DNA of 64,000 nucleotides from Halopseudomonas sabulinigri (GTDB lineage Bacteria; Pseudomonadota; Gammaproteobacteria; Pseudomonadales; Pseudomonadaceae), in the NCBI RefSeq assembly GCF_900105255.1, contig NZ_LT629763.1, positions 3,420,001 through 3,484,000 on the forward strand, in the 5' to 3' direction. The notes beneath the pieces were generated by a model. It saw only the letters and a list, made by a program, of their open reading frames with translations, had not been told where the DNA came from and made no database searches. How positions within the stretch are numbered: position 1 is the stretch's first letter; every line of letters begins with the position of its first letter. Positions 46,064-56,995 of this stretch are shown here, in pieces. The position numbers and the translations under genes were made by a program.

Positions 46064-46621
46064 ATGTCGGCAGATCTGCAACACATCAAACAGGTCATGG
46101 CCGAGGCAGATTGCCTGTTCAGCGAGGCAGAGGTCGAGGCGGCGCTGGATAACATGGCTGGCGCCATCTGTACCGAGCTGGCAAACAGCAACCCGATTGT
46201 TTACAGCGTCATGAACGGCGGCCTGATCATTACTGGCAAGCTGTTGCCCAAGCTGCCCTTCCCGATGGAAGTGAGCTATCTGCATGCCACTCGCTACCGT
46301 AACAAGTTGTCCGGCGGCGAGCTGTTCTGGAAAGCGCGCGCCGAGCACTCACTGGTGGGACGCACGGTGTTGATCGTCGATGACATTCTGGATGAAGGGC
46401 ACACCCTGGCGGCGATTGTCGAGTATTGCCGCGATGCGGGCGCCGAGAAGGTATTCACCGCGGTGTTGCTCGACAAACAGCACGATCGCAAGGCGTATGC
46501 CGGCATGCGCGCCGACTTTACCGGGCTGGACGTCGAAGACCGTTACATCTTCGGCTATGGGCTGGATTACAAGGGTTATTGGCGCAATGCCGCGGGTATC
46601 TTTGCGCTCAAGGGGCACTGA
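46064..46621 (+). CDS. hpt: hypoxanthine-guanine phosphoribosyltransferase
   Basis: 185 residues. It salvages hypoxanthine and guanine with PRPP. PRPP-binding motif VLIVDDILDEGHTL near 105-118; the C-terminal DRYIFGYGLDYKGYWRN region closes the purine site. GGAGG precedes the ATG at 46064. Together with upp-uraA it makes a nucleobase-salvage locus, in the same order as P. aeruginosa. Confidence 0.95.
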   Translation: MSADLQHIKQVMAEADCLFSEAEVEAALDNMAGAICTELANSNPIVYSVMNGGLIITGKLLPKLPFPMEVSYLHATRYRNKLSGGELFWKARAEHSLVGRTVLIVDDILDEGHTLAAIVEYCRDAGAEKVFTAVLLDKQHDRKAYAGMRADFTGLDVEDRYIFGYGLDYKGYWRNAAGIFALKGH

Positions 46622-46625
46622 GCTG

Positions 46626-47120
46626 ATGCGGGCCGCCTTGCTGTCAGGCCTGGGGCTAAGTCTCTTGCTGGCCGGTCTGCCGGCATTAGCCGCGTCCGTG
46701 ACCTTGCCGCACGACGACGCCATGCCGGTCGACCTGTACAACCAGCGGCAAGACAAGCCCGAGCAGGTGCTGTTCGAGATACAGGAGTACCGCGTCGTCG
46801 TCGCGTCTGAGCAGCGCCCGGGTGCCGCTGCCGGCAGCACGCAGGCCAACGGCTTTCTGCTATTGCAGGGCCGCACCTTGCTGCCCGGCAGCCCGGTGCA
46901 GCGCGCCGAGGTGCGGTTTGTTGCCAGCGGCGCTGCATTGCCGCCGGCGCGGCTGGATGCTCGCCGTCAAACCCTGATGCTGGTCTATCCCGAGAGCTTG
47001 TTGCCGGTGCTGTTGCAACAGCTCAACAGTCCGGGTGCGGAGTACGTACAGGCGCGCTTTTATGGCAACGGTCTGGTCTGGGGCGACATCCATTCTGCAC
47101 CGCAAACGCCGCAGCCCTGA
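46626..47120 (+). CDS. conserved secreted protein of unknown function
   Basis: 164 residues with a signal peptide (cut near LAA/SVTL, about residue 23). The rest is a small periplasmic domain with no motif I recognise. It starts five bases after hpt and is probably co-transcribed. An equivalent gene follows hpt in P. aeruginosa. Confidence 0.75.
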   Translation: MRAALLSGLGLSLLLAGLPALAASVTLPHDDAMPVDLYNQRQDKPEQVLFEIQEYRVVVASEQRPGAAAGSTQANGFLLLQGRTLLPGSPVQRAEVRFVASGAALPPARLDARRQTLMLVYPESLLPVLLQQLNSPGAEYVQARFYGNGLVWGDIHSAPQTPQP

Positions 47121-47193
47121 CACAGCAGCGCTGGTGAGCGCCCGCGAGGCTGGTTACAATGCCGGCTTTTCAGCCTGCCGATGAGGGATATTC

Positions 47194-47484
47194 ATGCGTA
47201 AAGATAAAGAAAAGGTGATTGGCGAGCCGATGACCGACGAGCAGGTCGCGGTGTTTCTGCAGGCCCGCCCCTATACCGATGAATCGGCCGACCAGCACGT
47301 ACTGATCCGCGCCTATCGCGGCTTGCGCGTTGAGGATTTCGAGCGCTTTCTGGTGATGTTCAAGGCGGCAGGGTTCGATCTCAATGCGACCGATGCCCAG
47401 GGCAACACCTTCTTGCAGACAGTCAAGACGCACGCCCAAGGTGAAGACTACGTCGCCGTCCTGGAAGCGGCTGGCGCGCGCTGA
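47194..47484 (+). CDS. PA4642 family protein
   Basis: 96 residues matching the PA4642-type family of small cytosolic proteins: KDKEKVIGEPMTDEQVAVFL, a central LRVEDFERFLVMF and the closing GNTFLQTVKTHAQ. Function unknown. GAGGGA stands before the ATG. Convergent with the next small gene, two bases away. Confidence 0.85.
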   Translation: MRKDKEKVIGEPMTDEQVAVFLQARPYTDESADQHVLIRAYRGLRVEDFERFLVMFKAAGFDLNATDAQGNTFLQTVKTHAQGEDYVAVLEAAGAR

Positions 47485-47486
47485 GT

Positions 47487-47714
47487 TCAGGCGTGCTGCA
47501 AGCGCCAGCTGCGCTGATGGCGCGGCTGTGGCGCAACCACGGCGTGCGCGGGCAGCGGGCGACCAATCCAGCGCGGGTCCAGTTCATGGACGCGTACCCA
47601 GTTTCCGCTTGCCGGGGGCTGGTCCAACTCCCACAGGGCCACGCAATGGCCGCGCAGATCGAGTTGGGCAAAGTATTGGCGTTGACGGCGTTTGAACAGA
47701 TCCAGCGCAAACAT
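47487..47714 (-). CDS. small hypothetical protein
   Basis: 75 residues, basic, with four tryptophans. GGAGG lies eight bases before its ATG, which makes it a credible gene although no domain is recognised. The core FAQLDLRGHCVALWELDQPP-WVRVHELDPRWIGRPLP resembles small hypothetical proteins at this position in pseudomonads. Function unknown. Confidence 0.65.
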   Translation of the reverse strand: MFALDLFKRRQRQYFAQLDLRGHCVALWELDQPPASGNWVRVHELDPRWIGRPLPAHAVVAPQPRHQRSWRLQHA

Positions 47715-47888
47715 GGCGTGATCCTCCGCAGGGGGTATGTGCCGGCAGTCTAGGCCAGCGCTGTTGCAGCTTGATGACAGCCTTTTCGTCGCTGTTTTGC
47801 CGCGCGGAACCGGCGTATGCTGCGCCTGTCGAAGGTTGCAAGTGGCTTTCCAATTCCCTTTTTTAATGAACGGCAGGAGTCAGGCGTT

Positions 47889-48473
47889 ATGCTCAAGCGT
47901 GCAGGTATCTTCATGTTGGCCCTGGTGGCCGTCGGTCTGGTGGGGTGTGCCCACAGCCCCCAACAACTCAATGTGCAGCCGCAGATCAACAAACCGCTTA
48001 ATCCAGTGGCGCGCCAGCAGCCGGTAGTGGTCACGGTGCAGGATGTGCGTCAGTCCAAGATCCTGGGTACCCGCGGCGGTATTTATCCCGACTCCAGCAA
48101 CATCACCATCAGCGACAGCACCATCAACGCGGTGCGTCAGCAGGTTGAGCAGGGTGTGCGTCAGTTGGGTTTCAATGTAGTACCGGAAGGCACCCAGAAT
48201 GCCAACCGTCTGACCGTGGGCCTCAGCGAGCTGACCTACACCTCGCCCAAAGGCAGCAGCTACGTCACCCAGGCGGACATCAGTGCCACCTTTACTGCCG
48301 AGGCGCGCAATATGAACAAGAACTATCAGGGTCGTTATGGCTCTTCCTTGCAACAGCGCTTTGGCTATGCGCCCAACCAGGCAACCAATACCAAGATGGT
48401 TACCGAGGTAATGAGCGATGCCCTGACCCGGGTTTTTCAGGATCAGCAGTTGCTGCAGATTCTGCAGCAGTAA
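47889..48473 (+). CDS. YajG-family lipoprotein
   Basis: 194 residues. Signal peptide with lipobox VGLVGC, lipidated cysteine at residue 20, then AHS. The mature part (VVVTVQDVRQSKILGTRGG, VRQQVEQGVRQLGFNVV, LTVGLSELTY) matches YajG-type lipoproteins. Likely in the outer membrane; function unknown. The start is at ATG 47889, where the signal peptide begins. A strong terminator follows. Confidence 0.87.
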   Translation: MLKRAGIFMLALVAVGLVGCAHSPQQLNVQPQINKPLNPVARQQPVVVTVQDVRQSKILGTRGGIYPDSSNITISDSTINAVRQQVEQGVRQLGFNVVPEGTQNANRLTVGLSELTYTSPKGSSYVTQADISATFTAEARNMNKNYQGRYGSSLQQRFGYAPNQATNTKMVTEVMSDALTRVFQDQQLLQILQQ

Positions 48474-48484
48474 GGCTTTAGCAG

Positions 48485-48524
48485 GGCACAAAAAAACCAG
48501 CCAAGCGGCTGGTTTTTTTGTGCC
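48485..48524. terminator. bidirectional terminator, perfect 18-bp stem
   Basis: GGCACAAAAAAACCAGCC and its exact reverse complement, separated by AAGC. Seven-base A and T runs inside the arms give U tracts in both directions. It ends the yajG-like gene and the convergent BCCT gene. Confidence 0.93.
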
Positions 48525-48533
48525 TGAGATATA

Positions 48534-50591
48534 TCAGCTGGCCGGCGTTGGCGGTTCGCCCTGCAGCATTTCATCGTGCTCTGCCATGTTCCAGGGCAGC
48601 ACGCCGGGTGAGATGTGCAGGAAGTGCAGGTACTTCTCGAAGTGGTCGAGGATGTCACCGATGATTTCCTGCTCATCGTAGCCGTACACATCGTAGGTCT
48701 GGCCACCGCGGCGCAGAAAGACTTCAGCGCGGTAGTAGTGTTGCTCCTCGTCATCTTCGCGTTGCATTTGCGCGTAGGCAAAGCTGGGGCGGGTGTATTC
48801 ACGCAGGCGCACTTCGTAGATGAAGTCCAATTCCCCGGGCTTGACGATTTCCACATAGGCACGCCCGTGCTCGGTATCCAGTTTCGCCTCGGCAGGCCAA
48901 CCTTGCTCCACCAGATTCTGGCTGAGGCGCTGCATGCCGGGCAGCACAGTCTTGTCGATAAAGCCTTCCACATCCGCCCGGTTGGGGAAGTTGACGATAC
49001 CGGCCAGGCGTTTCTTCCAGTTGGCTGCGAGGCTGTCTTCGCTGTAGCGGCTGACCTGCATGTGATGCAGCAGACTGACATCGCGGTGGCCTTCGATCAC
49101 CAATGCGCGCCACATTCCGAGCATGGCGATGATCATGATGATGGCAAAGGGCAGGGCGGTGACGATGGTCATGGTTTGCAGTGCGCTGAGACCGCCAGCG
49201 ATAAGCAGTACTGCGGCTACCACGCCTTCCAGAATCGCCCAGAACGCACGCTGCCAGGCCGGTGTGGCCATCAGGCCGCCCGAGGCGAGGGAGTCGATTA
49301 CCAGCGAGCCGGAGTCTGATGAGGTGACGAAGAAGGTGACAATCAGAATCACCGTGATGAAGGAAACGATGGAGGTCAGTGGCAAGTGTTCGAACAGCTT
49401 GAACAGGGCGATCGCCTTGTCCGCCTGTACCTCGGTAATCAGCGCGCTATAGCCCTCGTTCATGATCAGGTGCAGCGCGGTGTCGCCGAAGATGGAAAAC
49501 CACAGGAAGGTGAAGATCGTGGGCACCAGCATCACGCCGAAGACGAATTGGCGAATGGTGCGACCGCGGCTGATCTTGGCAATGAACAGGCCGACAAAGG
49601 GCGCCCAGGCGATGGTCCAGCCAAAGATGAACAGTGTCCAGTTGCCGATCCAGTCGCTGTGCGTGTACGCCTGCAGGTTGAAGGTGCGCTCAACGATGTT
49701 GTTCAGGTAGCTGCCGGTGTTCTGCAAAAAGGCCTCAAGAATGAAAATCGAGGGGCCCACCAGAAACACGAACAGCATCAGCGCTACGGCCAGCACCATG
49801 TTCAGGATCGACAGGTTCTTCACCCCCTTGTCGAGCCCGGCCACGACCGAGATCAGCGCCAGACTGGTGACTACCGCAATGGCAATTACCTGCACGGTGC
49901 TACCGACCGGAATGCTCGGCCAGAGGTAGTTCAACCCGGCGTTGATCTGCGCTACCGACAGCCCCAGGGTAGTGGCGATGCCGAACAGGGTGCCGAGAAT
50001 GGCCACCACATCGACCGTATGGCCGATCGGGCCATGAATCTTCTCACCGATCAGCGGGTAGAGCGCCGAGCGCATGGACAGTGGCAGCCCATGACGAAAT
50101 GAAAAATAGGCCAGTACCAAACCGACCAGGCCGTAGATGGCCCAGATGTGAAAGCCCCAGTGGAAAAAGGCGATCTGCATGGCCTGCTTGGCGGCGTCCA
50201 GGGTTTCCGGTGTGCCTGCGGGCGGGCTGGCAAAATGGGTGACCGGCTCGGCGACGCCGAAGAACAGCAGGGCGATGCCGTAGCCAGCCGAAAACAGCAT
50301 GGCAAACCAGGCCGGGAAGCTGTACTGCGGCGCGGCGTGATCTGGCCCCAGCTTGATGTTGCCCCAACCGCTGCAGGCGACGATGACGATAAAGAGTAAA
50401 AAGCTGGCGACTGCCAGCATGTAGAACCAGCCGAAGGTTTCGGTGATATAGGCAAGCGTGGCAGAGAACAGGTTGCCGGCGAGTTCGGGGTTGCTGATGG
50501 TGCCGATCACCAGCAGCAGGGTGACGATGACGGCAGGGGCGAAGACCGGGACCAGAATGGTGGCTCTCCAACCGGTTTTGGCTTCTGTCAT
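48534..50591 (-). CDS. BCCT-family choline/betaine transporter
   Basis: 685 residues with twelve membrane helices. The family signature GWTIAWAPFVGLFIAKISRGRTIRQFV is complete, including the tryptophan-rich substrate site. A cytosolic C-terminal tail of about 160 residues (from about 525) is as long as in E. coli BetT and may sense osmotic stress. It imports choline or a betaine for osmoprotection; which one cannot be told. The gene separates two blocks of conserved order, so it may be a later arrival, although its composition does not stand out. Confidence 0.92.
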   Translation of the reverse strand: MTEAKTGWRATILVPVFAPAVIVTLLLVIGTISNPELAGNLFSATLAYITETFGWFYMLAVASFLLFIVIVACSGWGNIKLGPDHAAPQYSFPAWFAMLFSAGYGIALLFFGVAEPVTHFASPPAGTPETLDAAKQAMQIAFFHWGFHIWAIYGLVGLVLAYFSFRHGLPLSMRSALYPLIGEKIHGPIGHTVDVVAILGTLFGIATTLGLSVAQINAGLNYLWPSIPVGSTVQVIAIAVVTSLALISVVAGLDKGVKNLSILNMVLAVALMLFVFLVGPSIFILEAFLQNTGSYLNNIVERTFNLQAYTHSDWIGNWTLFIFGWTIAWAPFVGLFIAKISRGRTIRQFVFGVMLVPTIFTFLWFSIFGDTALHLIMNEGYSALITEVQADKAIALFKLFEHLPLTSIVSFITVILIVTFFVTSSDSGSLVIDSLASGGLMATPAWQRAFWAILEGVVAAVLLIAGGLSALQTMTIVTALPFAIIMIIAMLGMWRALVIEGHRDVSLLHHMQVSRYSEDSLAANWKKRLAGIVNFPNRADVEGFIDKTVLPGMQRLSQNLVEQGWPAEAKLDTEHGRAYVEIVKPGELDFIYEVRLREYTRPSFAYAQMQREDDEEQHYYRAEVFLRRGGQTYDVYGYDEQEIIGDILDHFEKYLHFLHISPGVLPWNMAEHDEMLQGEPPTPAS

Positions 50592-50855
50592 GAATAGCTC
50601 CTTGTTGTAGGTTCAGGCCGCCGGTATGCCGTTGGCGGCCGATTCGGCTGACGCCGTTGTTGCTTCCAGTATAGTGATGAGCTGGGTTTCACCAGGTTTG
50701 AGACAACGGGTTGAGCGGTTTTGCTCGATAATGATCGACGATTGCCGTGGGTCGGCTGTTGATCGAAGGTGTCTGGTATTGCGGTTGCTTGGGCGAATGG
50801 GATCGCAGAGAGGCGGTGCGGGAGACAAGCTGACAGCGTCAGCCCGGTGGTGCGG
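50592..50855. promoter_or_regulatory. upstream region of the BCCT gene
   Basis: 264 bases between the BCCT start and the RlpA-like stop. It should hold the BCCT promoter on the minus strand. A small hairpin GCTGAC-AGC-GTCAGC (50829-50843) lies just past the RlpA-like stop without a T run. No credible gene is present; a 71-codon minus-strand frame has no ribosome site. Confidence 0.4.
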
Positions 50856-51272
50856 TCAGTTGTCGGCGTCGGCCTCTTCCTCGAAGTGCTCGACTCGTAC
50901 GCGCACGCTGCCGGCGCGAATCATGCCGAGTTGCTCTGCCGCCACCTGCGATACATCGATGATGCGATGGCCAACAAAGGGGCCTCGGTCGTTGATCCGC
51001 AGCACCACGCTGCGATCGTTGTATAGATTGGTGACCTTCACCAGGGTGCCGAAGGGCAATGTGGGATGGGCAGCAGTCAGTGCTGTTTCGTCATAAGGCT
51101 CGCCGCTGGCGGTGCGTCGGCCATGCAGCCGGGAGGAATAGTAGGAAGCCTTGCCAACCTGGGTCCATTGCTCGCCGTCCTGGCTTTGCAGATGATCGGC
51201 GTAAGCAAAGGCGGGTCCGCCGCTCAGCGACAGTAACAGCAGTGTGGCTATACAAAGCGCTGCGTGGCGCAT
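50856..51272 (-). CDS. RlpA-like double-psi beta-barrel protein
   Basis: 138 residues. Signal peptide cut near AFA/YAD (about 24). The rest is an RlpA-type double-psi beta-barrel: GKASYYSSRLHGRRTASGEPYDETALTAAHPTLPFGT and VVLRINDRGPF. RlpA proteins cleave denuded glycan strands at the septum. This one has no lipobox and no SPOR domain, so it is a short periplasmic or secreted relative. Start ATG at 51272 has GAGGAA upstream. It sits beside gatB as in P. aeruginosa. Confidence 0.86.
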   Translation of the reverse strand: MRHAALCIATLLLLSLSGGPAFAYADHLQSQDGEQWTQVGKASYYSSRLHGRRTASGEPYDETALTAAHPTLPFGTLVKVTNLYNDRSVVLRINDRGPFVGHRIIDVSQVAAEQLGMIRAGSVRVRVEHFEEEADADN

Positions 51273-51333
51273 CGCGGGTTCCTCGGTTGGCGACGGGAAA
51301 AGAGCGTTTGTGACCCTGTTCCCGTCGTTCGGT

Positions 51334-52782
51334 TCAGCTCTCGAGCTTCTTGCGCAGCAATTCATTTACCTGCTGCGGATTGGCCTTGCCCTTGGACGCT
51401 TTCATTGCCTGGCCGACAAAGAAGCCGAACATCTTGCCGCGCTTGGCTTCTTCGGCTGCACGATACTGCTCAACCTGCTCGGCATTGGCCGCCAGGACTT
51501 CATCCAGCATAGCCTCAATGGCGCCACTGTCAGTCACCTGTTTCAGGCCCTTGCTTTCAATTACGGCATCAGCGCTGTCGCCTTCGCCGTTGGCCAGGGC
51601 CTCGAACACCATCTTGGCGATCTTGCCGGAGATGGTGTTGTCCTTGATGCGCTGGATCATGCCACCCAGTTGCACCGCGCTGACCGGTGATTGCTCGATG
51701 CCGAGATCGGCCTTGTTGAGCAGGCTGGACAGCTCGCCCATCACCCAGTTGGCCGCCAGCTTGGCATCACCGCACACCGCCTGCACCTCTTCAAAGTAGT
51801 CTGCCAGTTCGCGGCTGGCCGAGAGAACGCTGGCGTCGTAGGTAGAAAGGCCAAACTGGCTCTCGAAGCGCTCGCGTTTTTGCTGCGGCAACTCCGGCAG
51901 CTCGCCCCGGACTTCTTCGATGAAGGATGGCTCGATGACCACTGGCAGCAGGTCAGGGCAGGGGAAGTAACGGTAGTCGTTGGCTTCTTCCTTGCTGCGC
52001 ATGGAGCGGGTTTCGTCCTTGTTCGGGTCATACAGGCGGGTTTCCTGCACCACCTTGCCGCCGTCTTCGATCAGCTCGATCTGGCGCTGTACTTCGGTGT
52101 TGATCGCCTTCTCGATAAAACGGAACGAGTTGACGTTCTTGATCTCGCAGCGCGTGCCGAACTCGGTCTGGCCCTTGGGGCGGACCGAGACGTTGCAGTC
52201 GCAGCGCAGCGAGCCTTCGGCCATGTTACCGTCGCAAATGCCCAGATAGCGCACCAGCGAGTGAATGGTCTTGGCGTAGGCTACCGCTTCCTTGGCGCTG
52301 CGCATATCGGGCTCGGAAACGATCTCCAGCAGCGGCGTGCCGGCGCGGTTCAGGTCGATGCCACTCATGCCCTGAAAGTCTTCGTGCAGGCTCTTGCCGG
52401 CGTCTTCTTCCAGGTGCGCGCGGGTGACGCCAACGCGCTTGACCGTGCCGTCTTCCAAGGTGATATCAAGGTAACCCTTGCCCACCACCGGGTGGTCCAT
52501 CTGGCTGGTCTGGTAGCCCTTGGGCAGGTCGGGGTAGAAGTAGTTCTTGCGTGCGAACACGTTGGTCATGCCGATCTCGGCATCAATCGCCAGACCGAAC
52601 TTGACCGCCTTGCGCACGGCCTGGGCGTTGAGCACCGGCAGTGTGCCGGGCATGCCCAGGTCGATCAGGCTGGCCTGGGTGTTGGGCTCGGCGCCGAAGG
52701 TGGTGGCGCTGCCGGAGAAGATCTTCGACGCGGTGGTGAGCTGGGCATGAATTTCCAGCCCGATGACGATTTCCCATTGCAT
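51334..52782 (-). CDS. gatB: Asp-tRNA(Asn)/Glu-tRNA(Gln) amidotransferase subunit B
   Basis: 482 residues. GatB binds the misacylated tRNA and phosphorylates the aminoacyl group before amidation. The N-terminal cradle ([18 protein letters not shown]), the kinase core and the C-terminal YqeY-like tail domain (about 380-482) are complete. Start ATG at 52782, with GAGAGGA upstream. Last gene of gatC-gatA-gatB. Confidence 0.96.
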   Translation of the reverse strand: MQWEIVIGLEIHAQLTTASKIFSGSATTFGAEPNTQASLIDLGMPGTLPVLNAQAVRKAVKFGLAIDAEIGMTNVFARKNYFYPDLPKGYQTSQMDHPVVGKGYLDITLEDGTVKRVGVTRAHLEEDAGKSLHEDFQGMSGIDLNRAGTPLLEIVSEPDMRSAKEAVAYAKTIHSLVRYLGICDGNMAEGSLRCDCNVSVRPKGQTEFGTRCEIKNVNSFRFIEKAINTEVQRQIELIEDGGKVVQETRLYDPNKDETRSMRSKEEANDYRYFPCPDLLPVVIEPSFIEEVRGELPELPQQKRERFESQFGLSTYDASVLSASRELADYFEEVQAVCGDAKLAANWVMGELSSLLNKADLGIEQSPVSAVQLGGMIQRIKDNTISGKIAKMVFEALANGEGDSADAVIESKGLKQVTDSGAIEAMLDEVLAANAEQVEQYRAAEEAKRGKMFGFFVGQAMKASKGKANPQQVNELLRKKLES

Positions 52783-52796
52783 AACTGTCAATCCTC

Positions 52797-54248
52797 TCAG
52801 TAGCCGGCCGGGGCGCGTTGATGCCAATCAGTGACCTGCTGGTACTGATGCGCGATGTTGAGCAGGCGAGCTTCGCTGAAATAGGGCCCCAGCAGTTGCA
52901 TGCCCAGCGGCAGACCATTGGCAAACCCGGCGGGCAGGGCGACGCCCGGTACCCCGGCGAGGTTGGCGGTAATGGTGTAGATATCGGTCAGGTAGAGGCT
53001 GACCGGATCGTCGATCTTTTCACCGATCTTGAACGCCGGGGTCGGCGAGGTGGGGCAGAGAATGACATCAACCTGCTCATAGGCGGCCACGAAGTCATTC
53101 TTGATCAGGCGGCGAATCTTCTGCGCCTGCAGATAATAGGCATCGTAATAGCCGGCCGATAGCGCATAGGCACCAACCATGATGCGGCGCTTCACTTCGG
53201 CACCAAAGCCTTCGCCGCGCGAGCGCTTGTACAGATCGGTCAGGTCCGCCGGATCATTGCAACGGTAGCCAAAGCGCACGCCATCAAAGCGTGACAGGTT
53301 GGAGGAGGCTTCCGCCGGGGCGATCACGTAGTAGGCCGGAATCGCCAGTTCGGCGTTCGGCAGGCTGATTTCCTTGACCTCGGCGCCCAGCGCCTGGAAT
53401 TGCTTGACCGCGGCGTCGATAGCGTCCGCGGTAGCGGCGTCCAAGCCGCCGGCGAAGTATTCCTTCGGCAGGCCGATGCGCAGGCCCTTGAGCGAGTTGT
53501 TCAGGCTGGCGCTGTAGTTGTCGACCGGCTGGTCAACGCTGGTGGAGTCCTTGTCGTCAAAGCCGGCCATGACCTGCAGCATCAGAGCGCAATCTTCGGC
53601 GGTGCGGGCCATCGGGCCGCCCTGGTCAAGGCTGGAGGCGTAGGCGATCATGCCCCAGCGCGAGACGCGCCCATAGGTCGGCTTGAGCCCGGTCAGGGCA
53701 GTGAAGCCGGCCGGCTGACGGATCGAGCCGCCGGTGTCGGTGCCGGTAGCGCCAGCGCAGAGGCGTGCGGCGACCGCAGCAGCAGAACCACCGGAGGAGC
53801 CCCCGGGTACGCGCTCGGTATCCCAGGGGTTGCGGGTAGGCCCGTAAAAGCTGGATTCGGTGGAGGAGCCCATGGCGAACTCGTCCAGGTTGGTCTTACC
53901 GAGGCTGACCGCGCCGGCGTCGATGAAGCGCTGGGTGACAGTCGACTCGTAGGGAGCAACAAAGTTGTCGAGCATCTTTGAGCCGCAACTGGTGCGCAGA
54001 CCCTGGGTGCAGAAGAGATCCTTGTGCGCCAAGGGGATGCCGGTCAGGGCGTCGGCCTTGCCCGCGGCGATGCGCTCATCTGCGGCTTTCGCCTGGGCCA
54101 GCGCCAGCTCTGGCGAGACGGTGATATAGCTGTTCAGTTCAGCGTCGAATTGTTCGATGCGCTTGAGGTAGTGCTGGGTCAGCTCGACGCTGGACAGGGT
54201 CTTGCTCTGCAGGGCCTGGGACAGTTCGGCCAGGGTTTTCTCGTGCAT
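52797..54248 (-). CDS. gatA: Asp-tRNA(Asn)/Glu-tRNA(Gln) amidotransferase subunit A
   Basis: 483 residues. The amidase-signature subunit that frees ammonia from glutamine. Catalytic triad K76, S151 and S175 falls at the expected spacing (75 and 99 residues apart, as in S. aureus GatA). The glycine/serine-rich signature [12 protein letters not shown] surrounds S151. Complete length. Between gatC and gatB. Confidence 0.97.
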   Translation of the reverse strand: MHEKTLAELSQALQSKTLSSVELTQHYLKRIEQFDAELNSYITVSPELALAQAKAADERIAAGKADALTGIPLAHKDLFCTQGLRTSCGSKMLDNFVAPYESTVTQRFIDAGAVSLGKTNLDEFAMGSSTESSFYGPTRNPWDTERVPGGSSGGSAAAVAARLCAGATGTDTGGSIRQPAGFTALTGLKPTYGRVSRWGMIAYASSLDQGGPMARTAEDCALMLQVMAGFDDKDSTSVDQPVDNYSASLNNSLKGLRIGLPKEYFAGGLDAATADAIDAAVKQFQALGAEVKEISLPNAELAIPAYYVIAPAEASSNLSRFDGVRFGYRCNDPADLTDLYKRSRGEGFGAEVKRRIMVGAYALSAGYYDAYYLQAQKIRRLIKNDFVAAYEQVDVILCPTSPTPAFKIGEKIDDPVSLYLTDIYTITANLAGVPGVALPAGFANGLPLGMQLLGPYFSEARLLNIAHQYQQVTDWHQRAPAGY

Positions 54249-54277
54249 GGGGTAATCTCTTGTCGTGGCGCGGCGAA

Positions 54278-54565
54278 TTATTCGATGACCTTGGGAACCA
54301 GATACAGGCCCGATTCGGTGGCGGGTGCGATGGCCTGAAAGGCCGCGTGCTGGTCATGTTCGGTAACAACGTCAGCGCGCAGGCGCTGCGTGGTTTCCAG
54401 CGGGTGAGCCAGGGGAGTAACGCCGCTGGTATCGACAGCCTGCATCTGATCAATCAGGCCGAGAATGCCCGACAGCTTGGCTGTGGTTGCAGGTATTTCC
54501 TCGTCATTGAGGGCGATACGTGCAAGATGAGCGATCTTTTCCACATCTGTGCGGTCAAAGGACAT
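54278..54565 (-). CDS. gatC: Asp-tRNA(Asn)/Glu-tRNA(Gln) amidotransferase subunit C
   Basis: 95 residues. Small subunit that wraps around GatA and links it to GatB. N-terminal [11 protein letters not shown] and C-terminal LVPKVIE are typical. Start at ATG 54565, with GGAG nine bases upstream; an ATG five codons earlier contains that ribosome site and is unlikely. First gene of the gatCAB operon, divergent from mreB. Confidence 0.94.
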   Translation of the reverse strand: MSFDRTDVEKIAHLARIALNDEEIPATTAKLSGILGLIDQMQAVDTSGVTPLAHPLETTQRLRADVVTEHDQHAAFQAIAPATESGLYLVPKVIE

Positions 54566-55925
<1,360 letters not shown>

Positions 55926-56020
55926 GTCGCAGGCGGCGGGCGGGCTCAGCGTGCCGGGCTTTCCGGTATGGTCCGGCTTGCCGCTGATCGCATCAAGCTT
56001 GTGGCTGCGAGGAGCTTGCC

Positions 56021-56995
56021 ATCAAACCGCTATTTATCAAGGGCCCGTCGCTGGGCGTGCGTCTGATCGTGCTGACGGTGTTGTCCATCGCCCTGATGGT
56101 GGTGGACGCTCGTTTTGACGCGCTCAAGCCCCTGCGTTCGCAGCTGGGCCTGTTTGTTTCCCCTCTGTATTACGCCGCCGAGCTGCCGGTACGTGGCTGG
56201 GATACGGTCACCGAACTGACCTCCAGTCGCGCCCAATTGATCGCCGACAACGAGCGCCTGCGCGCCGAGGCGCTGCTCACGCAGCGCAAGCTGCAGAAAC
56301 TCGCCACCCTGACCGAGCAGAATGTGCGTCTGCGCGAATTGCTCAACTCCTCCTCGCTGGTGGATGAGCGGGTGCTGGTTGCTGAGCTTATTGGTGTTGA
56401 CCCTAATCCCTTTACCCAACGCATCCTGATCGACAAGGGCGAGAACGATGGCGTGTTTCTGGGCCAACCGGTGCTGGATGCTACCGGTTTGATGGGGCAG
56501 GTGGTCGAAGTCCTGCCCTATTCCGCTCGCGTGCTAATGATTACCGATGCGTCCCACAGCCTGCCGGTGCAGGTCAATCGCAACGGCTTGCGCGCGATTG
56601 CCAGCGGCACCGGGCGCAATGAGTGGCTGGAATTGCGCTACGTGGGCGATACCGCTGACATCCGCGAGGGTGACATTGTGGTCAGTTCCGGCCTCGGCCA
56701 GCGGTTCCCGGCGGGTTATCCGGTGGGCCGCGTGCAATCGGTGGTCCGCCATCCGAGTCAGTCGTTTGCCGAAGTGCGCGTCGCGCCGTCGGCGCAGTTG
56801 AACCGCAGCCGTTATCTGTTGCTGGTGTTCAGCCCGGAAAGTGGCTATGGCGATGTGCTGCCGGCGCTGGATCTGTCGCCGGGCGCGCCAGAGGCCGAGG
56901 CCGCGCCAACCGCTGAGCCCGCTGCCACGACGCAGGCGGCTGCCGACGAGACCGCCCCAGCGGCAGATGCTGAGGAGGCCGATAATGCGCAGTAG
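56021..56995 (+). CDS. mreC: rod-shape-determining protein MreC (probable AUC start)
   Basis: 324 residues from ATC at 56021. MreC spans the inner membrane once (about 11-29), then forms a coiled coil (about 60-110) and a periplasmic beta-domain that activates the elongasome PBP2/RodA. Between the in-frame TGA at 55985 and GTG 56057 there is no ATG, GTG or TTG. An ATC lies six bases after a perfect GAGGAG and gives KPLFIKGPSLGVRL, aligned with the E. coli start MKPIFSRGPSLQIRL. Starting at GTG 56057 would remove this conserved cytosolic tip and has no close ribosome site. The C-terminus has an Ala/Glu/Pro-rich tail. Overlaps mreD by 11 bases. Confidence 0.9.
   Translation: MKPLFIKGPSLGVRLIVLTVLSIALMVVDARFDALKPLRSQLGLFVSPLYYAAELPVRGWDTVTELTSSRAQLIADNERLRAEALLTQRKLQKLATLTEQNVRLRELLNSSSLVDERVLVAELIGVDPNPFTQRILIDKGENDGVFLGQPVLDATGLMGQVVEVLPYSARVLMITDASHSLPVQVNRNGLRAIASGTGRNEWLELRYVGDTADIREGDIVVSSGLGQRFPAGYPVGRVQSVVRHPSQSFAEVRVAPSAQLNRSRYLLLVFSPESGYGDVLPALDLSPGAPEAEAAPTAEPAATTQAAADETAPAADAEEADNAQ

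Noticed and set aside
50613-50828. 71-codon minus-strand frame between BCCT and the RlpA-like gene
   Set aside because: No ribosome site, atypical composition, and the interval is better explained as a promoter region.
51691-52803. 370-codon plus-strand open frame, and the 385-codon minus frame at 58047-59204
   Set aside because: Antisense shadows of gatB and rng. Their residue make-up mirrors the opposite-strand codons, and no start signals are seen.
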